From Cupriavidus sp. MP-37 (GTDB taxonomy: Bacteria; Pseudomonadota; Gammaproteobacteria; Burkholderiales; Burkholderiaceae): a DNA stretch of 64,000 nucleotides. Of this stretch, positions 54,892 through 61,909 are shown piece after piece. Made by a program: the position numbers and the translations under genes. Each line of letters opens with the position of its first letter. The first letter of the stretch is position 1. Location: the NCBI RefSeq assembly GCF_020618415.1, contig NZ_CP085345.1:1240001-1304000 (forward strand), in the 5' to 3' direction. The notes beneath the pieces were generated by a model, which worked only from the letters and a program-made list of their open reading frames with translations, was not told the DNA's origin and ran no database searches.

Positions 54892-56940
54892 TTAAGTTGG
54901 GCGAGTCCATAGCTTGCGCATGAGCACATGACGGCGGACTTTCTCGGTATGGACGTAGCGCGTGGTGGTATCGAGCGACGCATGTCCAACATTCTGTTGC
55001 ACCACCTCGATGGGGACGCCCGCCTCGAGCGCGTGCGAGATATGCGTGTGCCGCAACCAGTGGGCGCTGGCGCGCCGCAGGTGCCGTGCGGCAGCCGGCT
55101 CATCCGCCTCCAACGCGGCGGCACAATGGGCAAAAAAGCGCTTTAACTGCCGATGAAAAGCATTGCCCGATACGGTGTCATTGCCATCACCCTGCGCAGC
55201 GTGCCGAGGGCTCGCCCCGCCGAGCAGGGGCACGGCGCTCGATTGCGGCAGACTGCCGACGTAGCCGCGCGCAACGAGATACGCCGACAGCGCCGCGACC
55301 CAGGTGTCGGGGACCGGCACCTCGCGGACCTTGGCGCGCTTGCCGTGGACCGTCAGCCACCACCCCTCCATGCGCGAAGCGCCAGGCGCCGTCCACGATT
55401 CCCAGTGCAAATCCTCGGTGGTTGCGCCGATCAGTTCGGACAGCCGCAATCCCGTGTCGTGCAGCAACGGCAGCGCGATCTGCAGGCGGTGCGTCGCGAG
55501 TCCGGGCGGGCGCCGGCCGAGTTCCTGCTCGATCAGCGCCCATTGATCCGGCGTGAAAGCGCGCCCCACATCAGGACCCGACGCGGGACGACTCGGAGGT
55601 GCCACAGCGCGCCACGGATTTCCGACCAGGTAGCCTTGGTCCACCAAGAATCCAAACAGATTGCCCAGCACGCTGAGCGCGAAGTTGCACGATGGCACGG
55701 ACAGGGCGCCGACAAAGGGACGCCAACGACTAGACCAACGGGGCGGTCCATGCGGGCCGCACCATTCTGGAAGGGGCGCCAGCAGGAACTCGCGGTACGC
55801 CACACAGTCCTCCACGGTGAGTGACGACAGGGCACGCCGCCGGACCAACACCGCCCACAGTAACAGCCGTTCGGCCTCCTTCCCATACGCGTGCTCGGTG
55901 GGCGTGCGATGACGTCGTTGCCCGATGCCCAGGCCCACGCCATCAACGGTCGCGCCGCTCGACGCCCGGCTGCCGCGTGCCGCCACCCAGGCGTCGATGG
56001 CGGCGCGATCGTCCGTTGCCGACAACAGGCAATGTTCGGGGGGCGCGCGGAACCGCCCCGTCGCACCGCTGAGCTCGCTGGACAAGGCGAGTTGCGCCAA
56101 CGGCAGGAACGGGCTGATCGATGCCTCGCTGACGGCCTCCCTGACAGCCGCGGCCGGGGCGAGCGGCGCGGGCAGCGGCGTCGTGCGCAGCGGCAGCGGG
56201 CCTAAGCTAGCGGCATGCGCCGTGACGAACTCCTCAAGCGCCTGCGCCTTGATCGCGCCCACGCCGCGCAGGCCTTCCCACCACGCGGAACGGGATGCCA
56301 TGCGCGCATGGAGCGCACCCAGTGACGAGATCCCGCCAGCACGCAAGCGCAGGGCCAGCGAATCGACGAACCAGGCTTCGACGCCATCGGCGCGCTGCGG
56401 GGGTTGGACCATGCGGGTCTCGAGCGCATAAATGGCGTCCAGTTGGCGATGCAGCAATCGGATCCGTCGACGCTGCTGGGACAGCGCACTACCGAAAACG
56501 ACCTCATAGGCCGCCAACTGCTCGGCCTCCGAACATTCCGCCAGCCCCTCGCGATCGGCAAACGCTTCGAGCGAGGGCGGGGCCGCCTGCGCCGACGGCG
56601 CGAGGTCCAGCCGGAGCAAGCGGGCCTGCGCAAAATCCCCGCCGCGCGCCGCGGCCGCGCAGAGCTCAGCGCGAATCCAGCCGGTCAGCCGCGGCACGCC
56701 ACGCGTCGCATCGGACCCGCTCAGAGTGCCGGGTGGGCACGATGCGGCGCGCGCGTCCTCCGCATCGCTCGGCAGATAACGCTCCCACACCGCCCGCGGT
56801 GCGAGGCCCTGCATCACCGCGCGGAAGAACGCGAAGTGTCCGCGATCCAGACGCGGGCGGGTGATGCAACGGCCGGGCGCCGCCTCCCCGTCCTTGGCAT
56901 GTGATCGCCCAGCTGACAGAGGCGATAGGTGTGACGGCAT
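54892..56940 (-). CDS. Tyrosine recombinase (phage-type integrase with DUF3701-like N-terminal region)
   Basis: The 682-residue protein has a catalytic domain of the XerC/lambda-integrase type at its C terminus: LHDTGLRLSELIG (first Arg), HGKRAKVREVPVP (Lys), AHWLRHTHISHALEAG (HxxR), VQQNVGHASLDTTTRYVH (His and nucleophilic Tyr). The N-terminal half contains LRAGGISSLGALHARMASRSAWWEGLRGVGAIKAQALEEFV, a helix-hairpin-helix region seen in DUF3701 integrases of Burkholderiales. ATG 56940 follows GGGAGG (56946-56951) and is preferred over the longer frame to 57099. It probably integrates and excises the island or a nested unit. The attachment site is unknown. Confidence 0.85.
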   Translation of the reverse strand: MPSHLSPLSAGRSHAKDGEAAPGRCITRPRLDRGHFAFFRAVMQGLAPRAVWERYLPSDAEDARAASCPPGTLSGSDATRGVPRLTGWIRAELCAAAARGGDFAQARLLRLDLAPSAQAAPPSLEAFADREGLAECSEAEQLAAYEVVFGSALSQQRRRIRLLHRQLDAIYALETRMVQPPQRADGVEAWFVDSLALRLRAGGISSLGALHARMASRSAWWEGLRGVGAIKAQALEEFVTAHAASLGPLPLRTTPLPAPLAPAAAVREAVSEASISPFLPLAQLALSSELSGATGRFRAPPEHCLLSATDDRAAIDAWVAARGSRASSGATVDGVGLGIGQRRHRTPTEHAYGKEAERLLLWAVLVRRRALSSLTVEDCVAYREFLLAPLPEWCGPHGPPRWSSRWRPFVGALSVPSCNFALSVLGNLFGFLVDQGYLVGNPWRAVAPPSRPASGPDVGRAFTPDQWALIEQELGRRPPGLATHRLQIALPLLHDTGLRLSELIGATTEDLHWESWTAPGASRMEGWWLTVHGKRAKVREVPVPDTWVAALSAYLVARGYVGSLPQSSAVPLLGGASPRHAAQGDGNDTVSGNAFHRQLKRFFAHCAAALEADEPAAARHLRRASAHWLRHTHISHALEAGVPIEVVQQNVGHASLDTTTRYVHTEKVRRHVLMRKLWTRPT

Positions 56941-57099
56941 AGAAACCTCCCAGCGGCGAACGACGGCGCACGGCGGAGGGTTGGCAGCAGAGAGGGGCGA
57001 GAAGGCCACGACGACGCGGGGCCGGAGCGGTCGGCCAACTGGCGTCGGCGTATTTAAGGATACCAAATAATAAGGATTATTTTGCACAGCGATTCGCAA

Positions 57100-57500
57100 T
57101 TTCTGCAGACGCGATCCAGGTCTGCGTCAGCCCCCTAACGGAAAGTTGTCCGGTACCTCAACGTAAGGTGTCGTGCGATGATTGATTGGCAATTTTTTTT
57201 TCGGTACAGCTTTACGTCAAGGAGCTCGTCCGACACGCGCTTACGCGCGGCCGTCATCGTCTCGGGCGGTAGATGGAAGTGACAAAGTCCGGCTCAAGCG
57301 AGCAAAACTTCCCGCTCGGGAAGAAAACCGCGGCCTCGGAGGTCCTAGACGCTCCCTTGGCTAGTCTCCCGTCCGGTTGGCAGCGTGGCGACCTTGCGCA
57401 GTCGCCTCTGAGGTCTCTTCGGCCAACATTCCGACTCGCCCACTGAAATCCGCTTTACCATCACAGATGGGAACGGAACGGGAGGTCTTGGCCGTCTGCT
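57100..57500. other. Gap of 401 bases without a supportable gene
   Basis: Short frames here have no recognisable content or ribosome-binding site. A poly-T/A patch with CGGTACAGCTTTACGTCAAGG and a related CCGGTACCTCAACGTAAGGTG lies at about 57150-57220. These two imperfect copies could be recombinase arm sites of the integrase gene upstream, but I cannot prove it. Confidence 0.3.
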
Positions 57501-57806
57501 ATGTCACTGCAACAGAAAATGCGACTCTTGTCGGCCTGGCTGCCGGCCGGGCTTCCTCACATCGAAACTGAGGTCAGCACCTACCTGCATCTCCAGGATG
57601 TCCCGTACGAGTTGGAGAACATTCTGGCTCGCTGGCTGCTGCTCCATCCTGAGCTCACAGACAGAGAGCTACCAACCTGCGTTCTGATCGAGGGTGGCAA
57701 GGGCTTGGCCATCAGCCAAGATGGATGGGAAAACTTCGTCTGCTGGCTCGTGGAAACACTTCGCACCAAGCTTGACAATATGGAGCTAGACCAGCCCACG
57801 CAATGA
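57501..57806 (+). CDS. Small hypothetical protein in the island
   Basis: The 101-residue protein (MSLQQKMRLLSAWLPAGLPHIETEVSTYLHLQDVPYELENILARWLLLHPELTDRELP...) looks like a genuine soluble, helical protein but belongs to no family I recognise. A GGAGG lies about 14 bases upstream. The gene is followed after 24 bases by another small gene on the same strand, so they are likely cotranscribed. Confidence 0.55.
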   Translation: MSLQQKMRLLSAWLPAGLPHIETEVSTYLHLQDVPYELENILARWLLLHPELTDRELPTCVLIEGGKGLAISQDGWENFVCWLVETLRTKLDNMELDQPTQ

Positions 57807-57830
57807 ACCAACCAAGCAAGGAGTTGACCT

Positions 57831-58148
57831 ATGTTGCGGGTACGCATAGAACTGGTGCCGGATGGCGATGAGGAAGCAGTTAAGCTGCTTGCTGCCGTCG
57901 ACATCAGCAATGACGGTAGCGGTACCCAAGCTACCGGGCACTACTGCGCCGTCTTGAAAGAAGCTTGGCGAGGTGCGGGAGACCAGCAAGCAATCTATAC
58001 CACGGAGGCCAAAATTCACGATGTGGACCGCGAGATTATCAGACCTGTCCAGTTGGTTAGCATCGCACTACAAGTTCTCGCCCCGATAAAGCGAACAACC
58101 GCCACATCGCTATTTTCGTGGGGAGAAATCGTCAGGGGGCCAGAGTAG
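57831..58148 (+). CDS. Small hypothetical protein in the island
   Basis: The 105-residue protein (MLRVRIELVPDGDEEAVKLLAAVDISNDGSGTQATGHYCAVLKEAWRGAGDQQ...) is acidic and likely a small beta-rich fold, and I do not recognise the family. AAGGAG lies just before its ATG. It is 24 bases after the previous small gene and probably shares its transcript. Proteins of this kind often accompany mobile-island integrases, but no role can be assigned. Confidence 0.6.
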   Translation: MLRVRIELVPDGDEEAVKLLAAVDISNDGSGTQATGHYCAVLKEAWRGAGDQQAIYTTEAKIHDVDREIIRPVQLVSIALQVLAPIKRTTATSLFSWGEIVRGPE

Positions 58149-59018
58149 ATCGTTCGAATATCGCGAATCGCTGCGGCTTAGTGGTGCCCCGTGCGCGTGC
58201 CATGGATTATGCAAAAATCGTATAAGAACCGTTCTGTCAAACCACGCGAATTCCGGCGCGGTCTTCGGCCGCGTCCTATTAGCCCGCATGTGGCGTAGTT
58301 GTCAGACAGCCACGCCTCAGTAGGCAAGCCGAGAACACGGTAACTCCCCATTGCCCGCGAATCGAGCCATGGGGAGTGACTGCGCCGCGAGGTGATTCCG
58401 GCCTATGATCGGCTCAAAGCCGATCCCATCACGCGCTCTCCTCCCACTAGGTGCCTGCCCATCTCGCCAAGCAGCTCAGAACGAAGCGCAAACCTTCAAC
58501 GTTAACCCCGCATCGGTAACCGAAAACTATCCCTTGGCCCCCACGCGTGAGCTAGTCAAATTACGTGTTGGCCGTGCACGCCCGGGAAACTGACTGCTTG
58601 CTCAGCGGCACACAGACGGCGAGCGCGGGAGGCCCATCCACTCCTCGCCACTTATCGTAATACCACTAGTAAGGTGCACACCGGCACTGTTCTGCCAAGG
58701 AATCAGCGCACCTGCGGCACCACGTCCTCGCGAGCGATCCGGGCAAGCGGTACGAGACTGACGAACATTTGATTGTTCGCATCACCAACGTTCGGCGTGG
58801 GCACTAAGCCATCGACTATTAGCGTGGTCATACTCAGAGAGGCTTGCTGACAGCTAAGGCCGAAAAAAAGGCAGGGGCAACGGGTCTTACGTCAGCGCCG
58901 CGAAAGCGGGCTTGGAACCCGCACCGCTTCTGCATTGGAAGCAGTCCCCTAGCCACCGCGCCTCGCCCGGCGTACGCGCGGGACGCGGGAGCAAAACAAT
59001 GACAAGCCATGGCGGGCG
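58149..59018. other. 870-base region without genes, at the right side of the island
   Basis: No coding frame is convincing here. Two perfect hairpins are visible: ACTCCCCAT/ATGGGGAGT (58343-58377) and GATCGGCT-CAA-AGCCGATC (58407-58425). A tRNA-like sequence is at about 58893-58960 on the minus strand. The stretch probably spans the right end of the accessory island. Confidence 0.45.
58893..58960 (-). tRNA. tRNA-like remnant (CCA anticodon-like loop)
   Basis: On the minus strand, CTGC-TTCCAAT-GCAG (58930-58944) resembles an anticodon arm with loop TTCCAAT (CCA, tryptophan), and GCGGG-TTCCAAG-CCCGC (58906-58922) a T arm, at about tRNA spacing. The acceptor ends do not pair, the T loop has C where a purine is usual, and no D arm is clear. 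I think it is a degenerate tRNA or tRNA-derived attachment-site remnant, not a working gene. Confidence 0.25.
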
Positions 59019-59336
59019 TTACTGCTGCGCATCCTCCGGTTGCGCGCCGGCGTAGCCCTCGACCACCACAACGTCCCCGGTCGATCCCGCCTTGCGCAAG
59101 GCCGCGGCAAGCTGGTACTCCTCGGAGTGGTAGCAGGCGAGCGCGGTTTCGTAGTCGGCAAATTCGATCACCACCAGACGCGAGCGGAAACTGCCTTCCA
59201 CCACATCTGCGTTACCACCCCGGATCAGATATCGCCCGCCATACTTTCGATAAGCAATCTGGTTGGCCTTACTGTAGGCTTCGAACTTCTCCAGGTCGGT
59301 AATTTCCACCTGGCCGATCCAGTATCCCTTGGGCAT
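59019..59336 (-). CDS. DUF1330 protein (dimeric alpha-beta barrel)
   Basis: The 105-residue protein begins MPKGYWIGQVEITDLEKFEAYSKANQ and contains RYLIRGGNADVVEGSFRSRLVVIEFADYETALACYHSEEYQ, the DUF1330 signature of a small ferredoxin-like dimer. The function is unknown in general; members often sit in catabolic clusters. ATG 59336 is chosen because the 15 extra upstream codons lack the conserved start. It follows the quinone oxidoreductase gene and is similar to the second DUF1330 gene (60355-60657), so the pair flanks that enzyme gene. Confidence 0.85.
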   Translation of the reverse strand: MPKGYWIGQVEITDLEKFEAYSKANQIAYRKYGGRYLIRGGNADVVEGSFRSRLVVIEFADYETALACYHSEEYQLAAALRKAGSTGDVVVVEGYAGAQPEDAQQ

Positions 59337-59377
59337 AGGTTGCTCCTGTGTGTCTGCTGTCAGATGTTGGCGTGTGA

Positions 59378-60358
59378 TCACGGAATCAGGATGGTGGATC
59401 CTGTCGTCTTCCTGCTCTCCAAGGCGAGGTGCGCCTCGACAACTTCCGCTAGCCCGTAGCGACTGCCGATATTTGCCTTAACCGCGCCGCTTTGCATCAT
59501 GGAGAACAGGTCAGAGGCCATGTCGTTGAGATCGGCGCGGCGGGCAGCATAGTGGAACAACTGCGGCCGCGTGAAGAAAAGGGAACCTCGCTTGGTGAAC
59601 TCAAAGGCTTCGATCGGCGGCAGCGGCCCGGATGCATTGCCAAAGCTCACGAAGGTGCCGAGCGGCGCAAGACAGTCGAGCGAGCCGACATAGGTGTCCT
59701 TGCCGACGGAGTCATACACCACCGGCACCCCCGCGCCGCCGGTGATCTCGCGCACTCTTGGGACAAAGTTCTCGCGGGAGTACACGATTGGAAAATCGCA
59801 GCCGTTTTCCCGGGCCAGTTCCGCCTTTTCATCGGAACTGACCGTGCCGATGACCTTCGCCCCAAGGGCCCTCGCCCACTGGCAGGCCAGCAGCCCCACC
59901 CCGCCGGCGGCGGCATGGATCAGGATCGTGTCGCCAGCCTTCACACGATAGACGCGGCGCAGCAGGTATTGAGTCGTCAGACCCTGCAGGGTTACCGCGG
60001 CGGCCTCCTCGAAATCGACGCCGTCCGGAATATGGATCAATTCCTCCTCCGGCACCGACCGTTCCAGGGCGTATGAGCCGGGCACGCTGCCGGCATACGC
60101 CACCCGGTCGCCCACCTGAAAGCAGCTAACGCCGTCCCCTAAGGCAGTGACCACGCCCGCCGCCTCCATCCCAATCCCGCCAGGGAGCGGCATCGGATAC
60201 AAGCCTGTACGGAAGTAGACATCGATGAAGTTGACCCCCACTGCGTGGTGCTTCACCTGGACCTCGCCGGCCCGAGGTTCGGCAAGCGCCACGTCAACCC
60301 ACTGCATGACTTCCGGGCCGCCGGTCTCGTGGATCCTGATCGCCTTGTTTCCGCTCAT
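59378..60358 (-). CDS. NADPH:quinone oxidoreductase, zinc-independent MDR family (QorA-like)
   Basis: The 326-residue protein is a typical quinone oxidoreductase: GPEVMQWVDVALAEPRAGEVQVKHHAVGVNFIDVYFRTGLYP, GMEAAGVV, and the Rossmann motif HAAAGGVGLLACQWARALGAKVIGTVSS. It reduces quinones or alpha,beta-unsaturated carbonyls with NADPH. The stop of the upstream DUF1330 gene overlaps its ATG by four bases (ATGA). Position beside an aminotransferase and indolepyruvate oxidoreductase suggests a role in detoxifying or using intermediates of amino acid catabolism, which is inference. Confidence 0.9.
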   Translation of the reverse strand: MSGNKAIRIHETGGPEVMQWVDVALAEPRAGEVQVKHHAVGVNFIDVYFRTGLYPMPLPGGIGMEAAGVVTALGDGVSCFQVGDRVAYAGSVPGSYALERSVPEEELIHIPDGVDFEEAAAVTLQGLTTQYLLRRVYRVKAGDTILIHAAAGGVGLLACQWARALGAKVIGTVSSDEKAELARENGCDFPIVYSRENFVPRVREITGGAGVPVVYDSVGKDTYVGSLDCLAPLGTFVSFGNASGPLPPIEAFEFTKRGSLFFTRPQLFHYAARRADLNDMASDLFSMMQSGAVKANIGSRYGLAEVVEAHLALESRKTTGSTILIP

Positions 60359-60657
60359 GCTGGTAGCTCCTCATACCCTTCGATCACGACAATGTCTCCC
60401 TGCGAAAAGGGCTGGCGCAGGGACATCGCCGCCCGATACTCGGACGATCGATAGCAGGCCAAGGCGGTCTGGTAATCCTCGAACTCGATCACCACCACGC
60501 GCGAACGCAGAGAACCTTCGACCACTATCTTCTCGCCGTTGCGGATGATGAAGCGTCCGCCGAACTTCTCGAACACTGCCTGGTTGGCAGCGATATAGCC
60601 TTTGTAGCCCTCGATATCGGTGACATCGACTAATGCAATCCAGTAGCCTTTACGCAT
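60355..60657 (-). CDS. DUF1330 protein (second copy)
   Basis: The 100-residue protein (MRKGYWIALVDVTDIEGYKGYIAANQAVFEKFGGRFIIRNGEKIVVEGSLRSRVVVIEFEDYQTALACYRSSEYRAAMSLRQPFSQGDIVVIEGYEELPA) is a DUF1330 member related to the copy at 59019-59336. Its stop overlaps the quinone oxidoreductase start, so they are coupled. ATG 60657 gives the family start. The duplicated family flanking one enzyme gene is unusual. Confidence 0.85.
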   Translation of the reverse strand: MRKGYWIALVDVTDIEGYKGYIAANQAVFEKFGGRFIIRNGEKIVVEGSLRSRVVVIEFEDYQTALACYRSSEYRAAMSLRQPFSQGDIVVIEGYEELPA

Positions 60658-60668
60658 GACCCTTCCCC

Positions 60669-61874
60669 TCACTGGCATGCCGGCACAGGATCTGCCGGCT
60701 GGTCTGCGTGCACAAATTGCGTGACAAGCTCGCCCAGTCTTGCGATGCCCTCCTCGATCTTCGCCGGCGGCACCGTGACAAAGGCGAGCCTCAGCGTGTT
60801 GCTGCGCGGCGTGATGGCATAGAACGGCGCGCCGGGAACGAACGCCACGTTCCTGGCGACCGCTGCCTCAAGCAAAGCCATGGCGTCGATGCCTTGCGGC
60901 AATTCGACCCAAATGAACATCCCGCCTTCGGGCCGGCTCCACCGTATCCCTGCTGGCATGTGTCGTGTCAGCGCATCCAGCATGGCCGCGCAGTGCTTGC
61001 CATAAAGATCGCAAACTGATGCGATATGTTCGTCGAGCATGCCGGTCCTGAGGACTTCGTAGGCTACCCGCTGGGTGAAGCTGGGCGTGTGCAGGTCGGA
61101 AGCCTGTTTTGCCTGCACAAGCTTCGCGTGGATTGCCGGCGGAGCCAGCATGTACCCCAGTCGAAGGCCAGGTGCCAGGATCTTGGAGAACGACCCCATA
61201 TAGATCACGCCTTCGGGGTTCAGCGAATGCAGGGATGGCAGTGACGAACCCCTGTAGCGCAGCTCACCATAGGGGTTGTCCTCGACCAGCAGGATCCCTA
61301 GCGCCTTGGCCCGCGCTACCAGCGCCTCGCGGCGCTCCAGTGGCAGCCGGCGCCCGGTCGGATTCTGGAAGTTCGGGATTGCATACAGAAATCTGGCGCC
61401 GTCAACGAGAGCTTCGGTCAGTGCCCCCGGCTCCAGCCCTTGCTCGTCGGTTGGAACCTCGGTATAGCTCGGCTCGGAAAGCGAGAACGCCTGCAATGCG
61501 CCGAGGTAAGTCGGCGCTTCCACCAGCACCTTGCTGCCGGGATCGATGAAGACCTTAGCCAATAGGTCCAATGCCTGCTGCGAGCCCGTGGTAATGAGCA
61601 CATTGGCTGCATCTACGCCATGCTTCTCGGCCACCCACTGTCGCAGCGGTTGCAAGCCTTCGGTTGGTGCGTACTGCAGCGACGCCGTGGGTGCATCGGC
61701 GAACAAGCGCTCGCAGGCGGCTTGCAGCGCCGCCACTGGGAAGGTCTCGGCGGACGGAAGGCCGCCTGCGAACGAGATGATTTCCGGTTTTTCCGTGAGT
61801 TTCAGTACTTCGCGGATCACAGAACTGGTCAGCGCCTGTGCCCGGCGCGAAAACTGGATGTTGTGGATTTTCAT
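60669..61874 (-). CDS. PLP-dependent aminotransferase, class I/II (2-aminoadipate/aromatic type)
   Basis: The 401-residue protein has aminotransferase class I/II features: ISFAGGLPSAETFPVAALQAACERLF, TEGLQPLRQWVAEKHG, NVLITTGSQQALDLLAKVFIDPG, YAIPNFQNPTGRRLP, EDNPYGELRY and YMGSFSKILAPGLRLGYM with the PLP Lys in SFSK. It resembles LysN/2-aminoadipate and aromatic aminotransferases. Next to indolepyruvate ferredoxin oxidoreductase, it probably turns aromatic amino acids into arylpyruvates. It lies between the IOR and DUF1330 genes on the same strand. Confidence 0.9.
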   Translation of the reverse strand: MKIHNIQFSRRAQALTSSVIREVLKLTEKPEIISFAGGLPSAETFPVAALQAACERLFADAPTASLQYAPTEGLQPLRQWVAEKHGVDAANVLITTGSQQALDLLAKVFIDPGSKVLVEAPTYLGALQAFSLSEPSYTEVPTDEQGLEPGALTEALVDGARFLYAIPNFQNPTGRRLPLERREALVARAKALGILLVEDNPYGELRYRGSSLPSLHSLNPEGVIYMGSFSKILAPGLRLGYMLAPPAIHAKLVQAKQASDLHTPSFTQRVAYEVLRTGMLDEHIASVCDLYGKHCAAMLDALTRHMPAGIRWSRPEGGMFIWVELPQGIDAMALLEAAVARNVAFVPGAPFYAITPRSNTLRLAFVTVPPAKIEEGIARLGELVTQFVHADQPADPVPACQ

Positions 61875-61909
61875 GTCGATGCCCTACCCTGTTTGCGTTG
61901 CCGCCTTGC

